The translations under genes were made by a program, and so were the position numbers. From contig NHJX01000014.1 of NCBI GenBank assembly GCA_002169105.1, forward strand, positions 11,437 through 47,768: a DNA stretch of 36,332 bases, written 5' to 3'. Shown here piece by piece: positions 25,863 through 36,192 of the stretch; the first letter of the stretch is position 1, and each line of letters begins with the position of its first letter. Under the pieces are notes generated by a model. That model saw nothing but the letters and a program-made list of their open reading frames with translations. It was not told where the DNA came from and ran no database searches. The DNA is from Gammaproteobacteria bacterium TMED226. GTDB lineage: Bacteria; Pseudomonadota; Gammaproteobacteria; Magnimaribacterales; D2472.

Positions 25863-26105
25863 TTAATCGCTCTTCTCACATTCTTTTATTATTGAAATAA
25901 CTTTTACTTTATCAAGATCTCCATTGTTTAACTCTGATTGAGAAAAGTTTTCTAGGAGTTTGTTTGCCTCACACTCACAAACCTCTTTTCCTCTTTCTGG
26001 TTTGCAGCTCGCAGTATATGTAGTTTTAAAGCCCCATTCATATGCGGCATCATTGGAACAGCCCATAAGAATTAATGAGACTGGTATTAATAATATTTTT
26101 TTCAT
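25863..26105 (-). CDS. Small cysteine-containing lipoprotein, unknown function
   Basis: 80 residues. The signal MKKILLIPVSLILMGC has a good lipobox (LMGC, lipidated Cys C16). The mature part has four more cysteines (C34, C43, C45, C76), including CEC, and a charged helical C-terminus. Paired cysteines in an exported protein suggest disulfides. I do not recognise the family. It ends 12 bases from the flavin reductase gene and begins 18 bases after the tetR stop in the same direction, so it may be read with tetR. Confidence 0.65.
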   Translation of the reverse strand: MKKILLIPVSLILMGCSNDAAYEWGFKTTYTASCKPERGKEVCECEANKLLENFSQSELNNGDLDKVKVISIIKECEKSD

Positions 26106-26123
26106 ATTTATTTATATTATAGA

Positions 26124-26732
26124 TTAACTTGTTTCAATAAGACCTGTTATGACCTTATCTAAATGAAAATCTAGGTTCTTTGATATTTGATTAGCAAAAG
26201 GCATCGGACCATTGCTGTTACGATCACCTGCAATATTTACCTTTCTTATAATTCCAACTAAACCATGAACCATTGACCACAAAGTTATGCACTTAAAAGC
26301 AACAATTTCGTCGGCGTCATCAGATAATTTTTTAAAGCTAGATAATAAAATTTGGAATAATTTATTTGCTGACTCATTTAGATCTGGATAATCGACATAA
26401 CTGCCGACAGCCGTTCCAAACATTAAATCATAGGTATTTGCATTTTTTAGACCAAAACTTATATAAGCTTTTCCACAGTTGATGAGGTAATTTTTTGAAT
26501 TTTTTGTCTTTATAGATGACATTTCTTTATTTAGCTTCTCAAAGCCTTCTTTTGCTATTGCAGCATAAAGGTCTTCTTTTGTTTTGAAATGTCTATATGG
26601 CGCAGTTTGCGAAACGTTACTTTCCTTTGCTAAAGATCTAATGCTTAATTTGGTATACCCATCTCTCTCACACATCTTACAAGCACACCTTATTAGTTCT
26701 TTTTTAAGATTTCCGTGGTGATATGCTTTCAT
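26124..26732 (-). CDS. TetR-family regulator with WHG-type C-terminal domain
   Basis: 202 residues from the ATG at 26732. The N-terminal AYHHGNLKKELIRCACKMCERDGYTKLSIRSLAKESNVSQTAPYRHF contains the TetR helix-turn-helix (about 29-50). The C-terminal LWSMVHGLVGI carries the W-HG motif of WHG-domain TetR proteins. The frame is open upstream to 26816, but the family starts at AYHHGN and the extra 28 codons lie over the operator-like repeats, so the shorter start is preferred. It is divergent from an RND adaptor and pump, the classic layout of a local repressor. The ligand is unknown. Confidence 0.9.
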   Translation of the reverse strand: MKAYHHGNLKKELIRCACKMCERDGYTKLSIRSLAKESNVSQTAPYRHFKTKEDLYAAIAKEGFEKLNKEMSSIKTKNSKNYLINCGKAYISFGLKNANTYDLMFGTAVGSYVDYPDLNESANKLFQILLSSFKKLSDDADEIVAFKCITLWSMVHGLVGIIRKVNIAGDRNSNGPMPFANQISKNLDFHLDKVITGLIETS

Positions 26733-26744
26733 TTCACTATCATA

Positions 26745-26763
26745 ATGTTGACACTGCTTACAT
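26745..26763. promoter_or_regulatory. Operator-like repeat 1 (tetR / RND pump)
   Basis: The 19-mer ATGTTGACACTGCTTACAT differs from repeat 2 at one base. It is an imperfect palindrome, ATGT-N11-ACAT with a CA-N-TG core. It covers a TTGACA -35 hexamer (26748-26753) of a possible pump promoter. It is likely bound by the adjacent TetR protein, by inference from position and symmetry. Confidence 0.6.
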
Positions 26764-26772
26764 AATACATTA

Positions 26773-26791
26773 ATGTTTACACTGCTTACAT
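26773..26791. promoter_or_regulatory. Operator-like repeat 2 (tetR / RND pump)
   Basis: ATGTTTACACTGCTTACAT begins 28 bases after repeat 1. With the -35 at 26748, a 17-base spacer leads to TAATGT (26771-26776, a weak -10), so this repeat overlaps the -10 and predicted start site. The adaptor ATG follows at 26810, with AGGA at 26793-26796. Confidence 0.6.
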
Positions 26792-26809
26792 TAGGATTTT
26801 TACAAAACA

Positions 26810-27787
26810 ATGTCAAATTTTACCGATTTTAAATATCTACTAATACTTATAATTTTTGCATCGTCAGAATTATTTGCTATAGAAGTCCTTGAAGTTAAAA
26901 TTTTAAATTCGTATTCTATAACCAAAGAATTTCCTGGGAAGCTTCTCCCAATTGAACAATCAAAGTTAGCTTTTATGATTCCTGGCAAGATAAACGATAT
27001 ATATGTAGATGTTGGAGATGCAGTAAATAAAGGTCAAATATTGGCAAAATTAGACGATAGAGAAGCTCTTGCTCAAGCAAATCAAGCAAAGGCTAGCTTT
27101 GATCTATCTGAACAAGTGCTAGAGAGGTATAAAGATTTAAGAAAACAAGGTCATATATCAACTCAAGATTTAGATAAGGCTATGTCTGATTTTATTATTG
27201 CCCAATCTCAATATGAATTTTATAAAGTTAAATTAGAGCAAACGAACCTTATTTCTCCTTTTAATGGCTTAATTCAAAATAGATTTCTAGATACAGGTAC
27301 AGTAATCAACTCGGGAATCCCTATACTTGAGATTATTGATTCAAATTATGTTGAAGCGCATATCTCTGTACCTGTTATCTATTTAGAAGATATGCAGTTA
27401 GAAGAAGAATACGATTTTGATTTTGCTGGAGAAACTGTTAAAGCAATTTTTTCCAAACTGGCTCCAATGTCACCAGGAGGATCTAATAGCAGACTAGCAA
27501 TTTTTAAGTTTAATAAATTTCTTAATCCTGGCTCAATTGCAAACTTACAATTAAAAATTTCAAAAGAAGCTAAGGGCACATGGGTTCCTCTGAAGTCTCT
27601 CTCTCAATCAGATCAAGGCTTATGGACGGTATACACTTTGGACAGCAACAATGTAGTTGTAAGAGACATTGTTGAAATAATATATTTTGAAAATGATTAT
27701 GCATATGTGAATGGCACACTAAATAATGGTGACTTATTAGTTTTAGGTGGAGCATCTAAAATTATTGAAGGCAAAAAAATTAATTAG
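26810..27787 (+). CDS. RND efflux periplasmic adaptor (membrane fusion protein)
   Basis: It links the inner-membrane RND pump to an outer-membrane channel. 325 residues with a signal sequence at about 8-23. The first lipoyl/barrel half is LAFMIPGKINDIYVDVGDAVNKGQILAKLDDREALAQA, followed by the alpha-hairpin (about 78-145). The second half is LISPFNGLIQNRFLDTGTVINSGIPILEII, then beta-barrel and membrane-proximal domains. No lipobox Cys is seen, so it is probably held by an uncleaved signal or is soluble. It is 5 bases upstream of the pump gene. No TolC-type gene is present in the window. Confidence 0.9.
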   Translation: MSNFTDFKYLLILIIFASSELFAIEVLEVKILNSYSITKEFPGKLLPIEQSKLAFMIPGKINDIYVDVGDAVNKGQILAKLDDREALAQANQAKASFDLSEQVLERYKDLRKQGHISTQDLDKAMSDFIIAQSQYEFYKVKLEQTNLISPFNGLIQNRFLDTGTVINSGIPILEIIDSNYVEAHISVPVIYLEDMQLEEEYDFDFAGETVKAIFSKLAPMSPGGSNSRLAIFKFNKFLNPGSIANLQLKISKEAKGTWVPLKSLSQSDQGLWTVYTLDSNNVVVRDIVEIIYFENDYAYVNGTLNNGDLLVLGGASKIIEGKKIN

Positions 27788-27792
27788 AAAAG

Positions 27793-30700
27793 ATGAAATT
27801 TATAAGTATATTTCTTGATAGGCCAAGGATACTCTTTTTAACTTTAGCTTTTATATTATTATCTGGAATTTCATCGGTATTTACATTACCAATCCAAGAA
27901 AATCCAGAGTTAGCTGAAAGATGGGCAACTGTTACAATCTCTTATCCTGGAGCTACTCCAGAAAGAATAGAAACTCAAGTTGTTAACAATCTTGAAAACA
28001 AGTTAAGAGAAATTGTTGAGGTTGATATTGAAGATCTCTCATCTGTAATCACTCAAGGTTTTTCTGAAACAGTAGTTGAATTACAACAAAGCGTTCCGCC
28101 TGAATTAATAGAAGAGGTTTGGTCAAAAGTCCAAAATAAGATTGATCAGGTGGTAATGCCTGATGGCACAATTATGTTGCTTGAAAGATCATCAGGACCT
28201 CCAATAACTGTTGAATATATTATTGATTGGAAGGGTGAAGGGGATGCGCCAATTATTATGATGTCAAGGCTGGCGCAACAACTCCAGAAAAAATTAAGTT
28301 CTGTTCCAGGTACAGAAAAGACAGCAATCTATGGAGAGGCAGAAGAGGAAATCGTAGTTGAAGTTGATTCAGCAAAAATGTCATCCTTAGGATTAACATA
28401 TCAAGAAATAAGTTTAGCTATTAGATCTTATGATAATAAGAAACCTGTTGGAGTGGTTTCTGATGAATACTCTGAGTTTTTAATTAGGTTAAAAGATAAT
28501 ATAACTAGTCCTCAAAAGATTGGGGAGATACCTGTCAAGGTAATTAATCAGTCAGAAATTATAAGACTTCAGGATATTGCCGATGTATCAATGAAGCCTG
28601 CGCATCCCATTGAAGATATTTTTTTATATAACGGCAGAAGGGTTTTATCAGTATCTGCAACTGGATCATTTTCTCAAAGGGTATTTGATTATGTAGATAG
28701 TGCTGATAAGGCAGTGAGTGATATGAGTAAATCATTGCCAGAAGAGTTTTCTATTGAGCGCATATATGACGAATCTATATATGTCTCAAGCAAGTTTGGA
28801 GAGCTTGTTAAAAGCTTTGCATTAGCATCTTTTTTTGTTTTGAGCCTTAGTTTCTTTTTTTTAGGAATTAGACCAGGAATAATAGTAACCGCAATTTTAC
28901 CATTTTCAGTCTCATTAGTTTTATTAGGTTGTAGATTAATAGATCTACCCCTTCATCAAACATCTATTACAGGAATAATTATTGCGTTAGGGTTGTTAAT
29001 TGATAATGGAATCATAGTTGTTGAAGATTATAAATATCGAAGGTCACTTGGACTTTCAGTAAAAGAATCGATAAATCAAACATTAATTCATATTTCAACT
29101 CCATTAGCTGCAGCAACCGCTACTACTGTATTTGCTTTTATGCCAATTGTTACAGGTGAGGGCTCTAGCATTGAATTCGTAGGAGGCATGGCACTAACAG
29201 TCATTATGTCAATTGTTTCATCTTTATTGCTAGCGCTAATAATGGTTCCAGTTTTGATGAGTTATATGGAAAAGATTCCTTATTTTGCAAATATAAATGT
29301 TCATGAAGAGGGATATAAAAACGAAAAGATTCTTAAAAAATATAGAGAATTTCTTACTTGGGCCTTTGATGTTCCAAGACGAGCAATATTGATTTCAATT
29401 TCTTTGCCCATGCTAGGATTCTTATTATTTGGGTCAATACCAAAAGACTTTTTTCCAGCAAATGATAGAGATATGTTTCGTATACATATAGAGCTACCCA
29501 CAAATTCATCTTCAATTAAAACCCTTAAAAGAGTTCAAGAATTAAGACAACAGATAATTGATAGCGATCTTATTGAGCTAGATAGAGATTACTGGTTCAT
29601 AGGAAGGTGGATGCCTAGAGTGCTAATGAATATAGTTGGCGGCGAGGAGAAAAATGGATCTAACAACCACGCGCAAGCAGTTTTGTTTGCAAAAGATTAT
29701 TTTGAAATGATAGATAATCTGCCAGAGCTTTCAAAAATGCTAGTAGCCAAAAATTCTGATCTAATTATTTTTGTAGATAGTTTTCAATCTGGACCACCTG
29801 TATTTTCTGATATTCAATATTCTATTATTGGTGATGATGAAAATGTCTTAAGAGCTATTGGCTCAGAATTGGAATTAATTATTAATGATGCTCCAGATGT
29901 AAGCCATACAAAATCTTTAGCAGGTTATTCAAATACCAATATAGAATTTGAATTTAATAGTTCTAATATCTCACTATCTGGTAAAAATACTGAGCTACTA
30001 GTTAATGAGCTATATGCTGAAAATAATGGCATTGTTGTTAGTTCAATGCTTGACTCAAATAAAGAAATACCAATAAGAGTTAAGGGTATAAGAGAATCCT
30101 CAGATATCATAGGCGACACAAGCTATCTATCTATACCTGCTCAAGATGGAATAGATTTTATAGGGAATTATGGTGAAGCTACAATTAATAAAACGACTTC
30201 ATACGTAACCAGACGGAATAGTCAAAGGGTTAATGTAGTCGAAGGATGGATATGGACAGGAACTCTTCCTCACAAAACTGAACAATACCTAGACGAGAAA
30301 TTTAGAGAATTTGAAAGTAACTTACCACCAGGATATTCAATAATAGTTGGTGGCGAGGCTGAATCTAGGGGTCAATCTCAATCTCAAATATATTCATCAG
30401 CAATCATATATCTTTTATTGATAACCATTGGTTTAGTTTTTGCACTTAACTCATTTAGGCAAACAGCAATTATTTTATCTGTAGCTATTTTTTCTATAGG
30501 ACTTTCTTTCTTGGGATTAAAAGTTGGTCAACAGAATTATGGATTTATTGGAACTGTTGGTGCTTTAGGTTTAATAGGCCTTTCAATAAATGACTCAATA
30601 ATTGTCTTGTCGCATATCAAAGAAAAAGCTAATCAAATTTCAATGACAAAAGCTGATCTAATTGAGGTTGTAATAAGATCTACCCGACATATTATTACGA

Positions 30701-30861
30701 CATCGTTAACGACGCTTGGTGGATTTGTGCCATTAATTTTTGCAAATATTTTCTTTCGACCACTAGCATGGGGAATGAGCATAGGTGTTCTAGGTGCAAC
30801 GATGACAGCTTTATTGTATATTCCAGCAATGTTTATTTTGTTAAAAAAGATTAAGAATTAG
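27793..30861 (+). CDS. RND efflux transporter permease (AcrB-like)
   Basis: An inner-membrane proton-driven drug/solute pump subunit. 1022 residues, with the usual layout of TM1, a large periplasmic loop, TM2-6, TM7, a second loop and TM8-12. TM4 has GLLIDNGIIVVED, so the AcrB D407/D408 pair is D404/N405. TM10 has GLSINDSII, so the AcrB K940 position is N933 with D934 beside it. This altered relay is shared by some RND subgroups as far as I recall. The substrate cannot be inferred; the DN pattern argues against heavy-metal CusA types but not against drugs or lipids. It converges on a small gene with an 11-base overlap. Confidence 0.93.
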   Translation: MKFISIFLDRPRILFLTLAFILLSGISSVFTLPIQENPELAERWATVTISYPGATPERIETQVVNNLENKLREIVEVDIEDLSSVITQGFSETVVELQQSVPPELIEEVWSKVQNKIDQVVMPDGTIMLLERSSGPPITVEYIIDWKGEGDAPIIMMSRLAQQLQKKLSSVPGTEKTAIYGEAEEEIVVEVDSAKMSSLGLTYQEISLAIRSYDNKKPVGVVSDEYSEFLIRLKDNITSPQKIGEIPVKVINQSEIIRLQDIADVSMKPAHPIEDIFLYNGRRVLSVSATGSFSQRVFDYVDSADKAVSDMSKSLPEEFSIERIYDESIYVSSKFGELVKSFALASFFVLSLSFFFLGIRPGIIVTAILPFSVSLVLLGCRLIDLPLHQTSITGIIIALGLLIDNGIIVVEDYKYRRSLGLSVKESINQTLIHISTPLAAATATTVFAFMPIVTGEGSSIEFVGGMALTVIMSIVSSLLLALIMVPVLMSYMEKIPYFANINVHEEGYKNEKILKKYREFLTWAFDVPRRAILISISLPMLGFLLFGSIPKDFFPANDRDMFRIHIELPTNSSSIKTLKRVQELRQQIIDSDLIELDRDYWFIGRWMPRVLMNIVGGEEKNGSNNHAQAVLFAKDYFEMIDNLPELSKMLVAKNSDLIIFVDSFQSGPPVFSDIQYSIIGDDENVLRAIGSELELIINDAPDVSHTKSLAGYSNTNIEFEFNSSNISLSGKNTELLVNELYAENNGIVVSSMLDSNKEIPIRVKGIRESSDIIGDTSYLSIPAQDGIDFIGNYGEATINKTTSYVTRRNSQRVNVVEGWIWTGTLPHKTEQYLDEKFREFESNLPPGYSIIVGGEAESRGQSQSQIYSSAIIYLLLITIGLVFALNSFRQTAIILSVAIFSIGLSFLGLKVGQQNYGFIGTVGALGLIGLSINDSIIVLSHIKEKANQISMTKADLIEVVIRSTRHIITTSLTTLGGFVPLIFANIFFRPLAWGMSIGVLGATMTALLYIPAMFILLKKIKN

Positions 30862-31051
30862 AACACTCTTTTGAGTAATAACCGCCCCCATATTTTTTAA
30901 TAACAAGTGATTCATGAACATATGTTCCACAAACTTCACAACTCAGTATTCTTTCATTCTTATCTTTATGTTTTGAAAATAGGATATTACTTATATGAGT
31001 TCTAACCAATTTAATAAATATATAAATTATAAATGGTATTATTAAGGGCAA
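30851..31051 (-). CDS. PP0621-family small membrane zinc-ribbon-like protein
   Basis: 66 residues. The N-terminal helix (LIIPFIIYIFIKLV) is followed by a basic linker and a Cys motif: C38-x-x-C41 in LSCEVCGTYVHESLVIKKYGGGYYSKECS with C63. This follows the PP0621 family of Pseudomonas and relatives, whose function is unknown; metal binding is plausible. The start is TTG at 31051, the only usable codon after an upstream stop. It lies 20 bases after bamD, probably in its transcript, and its end overlaps the RND pump gene. Confidence 0.75.
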   Translation of the reverse strand: MPLIIPFIIYIFIKLVRTHISNILFSKHKDKNERILSCEVCGTYVHESLVIKKYGGGYYSKECSNS

Positions 31052-31071
31052 TAGTTTAGAGAGCGCTAAAT

Positions 31072-31908
31072 TTAATTAGACCTTCTGGGCTTTGAATCAT
31101 TTAGAAAATTCCATGACCAGCTCCTTTGACTTGATAGCTGCTTTGATTCTTCATCTGGATAATTAATATTTATAACAACTCTTATGTCATCAAGAAGTTC
31201 AGAATATCCAAGAGCTTCGTAACTAAGTTCTAGTACTTTTAAAGCCCTATAATTTTCACTTGAGTTTGGAATATTTTCTATTACATAGTTTGCTCTTCTA
31301 ATTGCTCCAACATGAGCATCAATAGTTAAATAATAATCTGCAGCAGCTAATTCATTCTTGGCAATCATATTTCGTAAATACACGTTCCTTTGTTTTGCAT
31401 ATGGCACATACTGACTATCAGGGAATCTAGTTAAAAACTCTGTTAGCTCAGCAAAGGATTCTTTTGCTCCTGAAATATCTCTATTTGAAAGGTCAGTATC
31501 AGACACTCTTGTTAAGAATTCTCTATCTCTTGTATAACTTGATAAGCCTTTCATAAAATATGCATAGTCAATATTAGGGTGTCTTGGATGTAAACGAATA
31601 AATTTTTCAGCAGCAGAATGAGAGGCTTCAGTCTCTGAATTCATAAAATGCGCATATATTAATTCAACCTGAGCTTGCTCGGCATATTTACCAAATGGAT
31701 ATCTGCTTTCTATCGCTTCAAGAGCTTCAATTGCTCCATAAAAATTTTTAGCAGTCATTCTTCTTTGAGCTTGATCATAATAAATTTTTTCAGGCTGCTC
31801 AATTTCAGGACCATCAGAGTTGCAACCTACTAAAAAAGAGGATGCTAGGATCACCATAATAGGATATTTATAAATTTTTTTTGCTAGTTTCATTATTTGA
31901 TTGCTCAT
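31072..31908 (-). CDS. bamD: Outer membrane assembly lipoprotein BamD
   Basis: An essential BAM-complex lipoprotein that helps insert beta-barrel proteins into the outer membrane. 278 residues, slightly longer than E. coli (245). The lipobox is FLVGC with lipidated C29. TPR repeats follow: YYDQAQRRMTAKNFYGAIEALEAIESRYPFGKYAEQAQVELIYAHF and later ones, as in BamD. The ATG at 31908 has AGG about 5 bases before it; an internal ATG five codons on lacks this. It is divergent from rluD, as in E. coli. Confidence 0.95.
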   Translation of the reverse strand: MSNQIMKLAKKIYKYPIMVILASSFLVGCNSDGPEIEQPEKIYYDQAQRRMTAKNFYGAIEALEAIESRYPFGKYAEQAQVELIYAHFMNSETEASHSAAEKFIRLHPRHPNIDYAYFMKGLSSYTRDREFLTRVSDTDLSNRDISGAKESFAELTEFLTRFPDSQYVPYAKQRNVYLRNMIAKNELAAADYYLTIDAHVGAIRRANYVIENIPNSSENYRALKVLELSYEALGYSELLDDIRVVININYPDEESKQLSSQRSWSWNFLNDSKPRRSN

Positions 31909-31978
31909 TTTACCTGCATAATTACATTTTGGTCGCTAAAAACATAAAATTAGAACAAATTTTTTTTAATAAGTTCAT

Positions 31979-32914
31979 ATGCAAAAAGTAAAGAAAGTCC
32001 CTGAAGAATTATCAAACATGCGATTAGATAAAGTTTCTTCGATAATTTTTAATGAATTTTCTAGAACCCAACTTAAGAAATGGATTACTGAGGGAAGAGT
32101 TTTATTAAATAATGAAATTGCATTTCCAAAAGATACAGTTCAAATAAACGATGAAATAGAAATTAATCCTATTTCTGAAGCTAAGATCTCTTGGGAAGCA
32201 GAGGAAATAGATTTTGGACTAATCAAGGAAGAAGAAAATTACTTAATAATTAATAAACCAAGTAATTTAATAATGCATCCTGGTGCTGGCTGTTATGAAG
32301 GCACTTTAGCAAACGGATTGTTATTCCGCTTCCCAGAATTAAAAAACTTACCTAGAGCTGGAATCGTTCATAGACTAGATAAAGACACCTCAGGAATAAT
32401 TTTAGTAGCAAGAAATGAAAAGTTTAGGAATTATTTTGTAAGTTTGCTACAAGAAAGGAAAGTTAAAAAAAATTATAAAGCTATAGTAGTTGGAAAAACT
32501 ATTGGAAGTTTTAAGATTACTAATCCAATAGGCAGGGATAAAAACAATAGGACAAAGATGTCTATCAGGCCTGATGGTAAGGAAGCCATCACGTTTGTAA
32601 AGCTAGAAGAAAATTACCACAATTATTCTTTATTGGATGTTTCAATAGAAACAGGCAGAACTCACCAAATAAGAGTTCACTTAACTAGTAAAAAATTGCC
32701 TATTATTGGGGACAAGGTTTATAACCCCTCGAGGCATATTGCAAAAGAAACACCCTTAGATTTGATAGATATAATTAGGAACTTTCCAAGACAAGCTTTG
32801 CATTCTTACCAGTTATCATTTGAAGATCCTGATACCAATGAAATCCTTAGTTTTCATGCTCCAATGCATAAAGACATGGAAAACTTAATTAATAGGTTTA
32901 AAAAACATATTTAA
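31979..32914 (+). CDS. rluD: 23S rRNA pseudouridine synthase RluD
   Basis: It makes pseudouridines 1911, 1915 and 1917 in helix 69 of 23S rRNA; U1915 is the same base later methylated by RlmH, also in this window. 311 residues. An N-terminal S4 domain (about 14-60) precedes the RluA-type catalytic domain with active-site D134 in GIVHRLDKDTSGI, and the GRTHQIRVHL motif is intact. No ribosome-binding site is visible before the ATG. It is divergent from bamD across 70 bases. Confidence 0.95.
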   Translation: MQKVKKVPEELSNMRLDKVSSIIFNEFSRTQLKKWITEGRVLLNNEIAFPKDTVQINDEIEINPISEAKISWEAEEIDFGLIKEEENYLIINKPSNLIMHPGAGCYEGTLANGLLFRFPELKNLPRAGIVHRLDKDTSGIILVARNEKFRNYFVSLLQERKVKKNYKAIVVGKTIGSFKITNPIGRDKNNRTKMSIRPDGKEAITFVKLEENYHNYSLLDVSIETGRTHQIRVHLTSKKLPIIGDKVYNPSRHIAKETPLDLIDIIRNFPRQALHSYQLSFEDPDTNEILSFHAPMHKDMENLINRFKKHI

Positions 32915-32929
32915 AAATATTAAAAAAAC

Positions 32930-32959
32930 TTGTTTTTATCAGTAAGATTAATGTATAAA
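32930..32959 (+). promoter_or_regulatory. Candidate promoter for ilvIHC
   Basis: TTGTTT (32930-32935), an 18-base spacer and TATAAA (32954-32959) lie in the 66-base gap after rluD. The leader of about 15 bases contains TTAGG as ribosome-binding site. It is too short for an amino-acid attenuator, so no leader-peptide control is visible. Confidence 0.5.
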
Positions 32960-32980
32960 CCTTTCTCTTAGGTAGTTATT

Positions 32981-34713
32981 ATGAAATTGGCTGGAAATGA
33001 CATATTAATTCAATCCCTTATAAACGAGGAAGTTGAATATATTTTTGGGTATCCTGGTGGGGCTGCTCTCCATATCTATGACTCAATTTTTAAGCAAAAA
33101 GAAATGCAGCATATTCTTGTAAGACACGAACAAGGCGCAACGCATGCAGCGGACGGATATGCAAGAGCAACCGGAAAGCCAGGAGTAGTTATGGTGACCT
33201 CTGGACCAGGTGCAACTAATGCAATTACTGGTATTGCTACAGCTTTTATGGATTCTATCCCCATGGTTGTAATTTCAGGCCAAGTACAAAGTCATTTAAT
33301 TGGAACCGATGCTTTTCAAGAAACAGATATGATAGGAATATCAAGACCTATTGTTAAACATAGTTTCACAGTAGACCATCAAACAAATATTGCTCAAATT
33401 GTTAAAGAAGCCTTCCATATAGCAACATCGGGGAGACAGGGGCCAGTAGTTATTGATATACCAAAAGATATTACAAACCCAGATGATTTATTTGATTTTC
33501 AATATCCTTCAAAAGCTAATATCAGGTCCTATAACCCACCTATAGATCCTGATAAATCTCAGATAGGAAGAGTTGTTGATGCGATATTAAATTCTAAACA
33601 ACCTGTTATATATGCAGGTGGAGGAACTATATCAAGTAATGCATCTGAAGAATTAAGAGAGCTTAATAGCTATATAAACGTGCCGGTTACAAACACACTT
33701 ATGGGATTAGGGGTATATCCAGCAACTGATGAAAAATTTCTTGGAATGTTAGGCATGCATGGAACATATCAAGCAAACATGGCGATGCATAATGCTGATT
33801 TAATTCTAGCAATTGGTGCAAGGTTTGATGACAGAATTACTAATACACCTGAAAAATTTTCTCCAAAAGCACAAATAGTTCACTTCGATGTTGATCATTC
33901 TTCTGTATCAAAAATTATAGAAGCAGATATAGCAGTTTTTGGTCAAGTTAAGAACTCACTACAAGCAATCAATTCCTTAATTAAAGATAGGTTGGATGAG
34001 ATAAATAACTTTGAAATTGATAAATGGCATGCGCAAATTGCAGAATGGAAAAAAATACATGGCCTTAATCATAATCTTTATAAAGAAGAATCAGATAATA
34101 ATCCCATACTGCCTCAGGCAGTAGTTCAACATGTTTATCATGCATCTCATGGAAAAGCATTTGTTACCTCTGATGTAGGCCAACATCAAATGTTTACCGC
34201 ACAGTATTATCATTTTGATGAACCAAGAAAATGGATCAATTCAGGAGGTCTTGGCACTATGGGCTTTGGCTTGCCATCAGCAATGGGAGTCAAGTTAGCA
34301 TATCCCGATGAAGAAGTTATATGCATTACTGGTGAAGGCAGCATACAGATGTGTATCCAAGAACTATCGACATGTTCACAATATAAATTACCAATAAAGA
34401 TATTCAATATAAATAATCTTGCATTAGGTATGGTTAAACAATGGCAAGATATGAATTATGATGGCAGATATTCTTCAATTAGTTACGAAGACTCATTGCC
34501 AGACTTTAAAAGCCTGGTTGAATCATACGGACATATTGGAATTAAAATTACAAAAAATTCTGAATTAAAACAAGGAATTCAAAAAGCTTTCTCTATAAAA
34601 GATAAATTAGTCTTTGTTGATATATATGTAGATCCAAATGAACATGTTTATCCAATGTTAGTAGCACCTAATGGCAGTCTAAAAGATATGTGGTTATCAA
34701 AAGGCAATAAGAC

Positions 34714-34717
<4 letters not shown>
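32981..34717 (+). CDS. ilvI: Acetolactate synthase large subunit
   Basis: A thiamine-diphosphate enzyme making acetolactate or acetohydroxybutyrate, the first shared step of branched-chain amino acid synthesis. 578 residues. The ThDP-activating Glu is E50 in RHEQGATHAADGYAR. FAD-domain sequences follow, and the Mg/ThDP motif is GEGSIQMCIQEL (E452) with the later NN. GEG in place of GDG is familiar from Pseudomonas-type IlvI and is not a defect. It overlaps ilvH by 4 bases. Confidence 0.96.
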
Positions 34718-36121
<1,404 letters not shown>

Positions 36122-36145
36122 ACGGTTCCCGTCCACCGAGGCGGT

Positions 36146-36157
36146 TGTTCTTTAAAA
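36146..36157 (+). promoter_or_regulatory. rRNA leader boxA antitermination element
   Basis: TGTTCTTTAAAA matches the E. coli boxA TGCTCTTTAACA at 10 of 12 positions and lies about 80 bases before 16S, as expected. It is the NusB-S10 loading site for rRNA antitermination in known systems, relevant because Rho is active in the same genome. Confidence 0.65.
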
Positions 36158-36167
36158 TATTTGGTTA

Positions 36168-36192
36168 CTCGTGTGGGTGTTCAAAATACGAG
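36168..36192 (+). other. Possible rRNA leader hairpin
   Basis: CTCGT and ACGAG can pair around a 15-base loop containing GTGTGGGTGT, just after boxA. That G/T-rich string is typical of boxC-like segments of gammaproteobacterial rRNA leaders. The short stem is weak evidence on its own. Confidence 0.35.

Noticed and set aside
26733-26816. In-frame upstream extension of the tetR gene
   Set aside because: The family begins at AYHHGN, and the extension lies over the two operator-like repeats and overlaps the divergent adaptor start.
32905-32936. A/T-rich inverted repeats after rluD as an intrinsic terminator
   Set aside because: Stems such as AAAAAC/GTTTTT have almost no G-C pairs and would be unstable; the region more likely contains the ilvIHC promoter.
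34322-34339. GEG instead of GDG in the IlvI cofactor motif
   Set aside because: Recalled as normal for Pseudomonas-type IlvI; Glu can hold the metal, so it is not a lost function.
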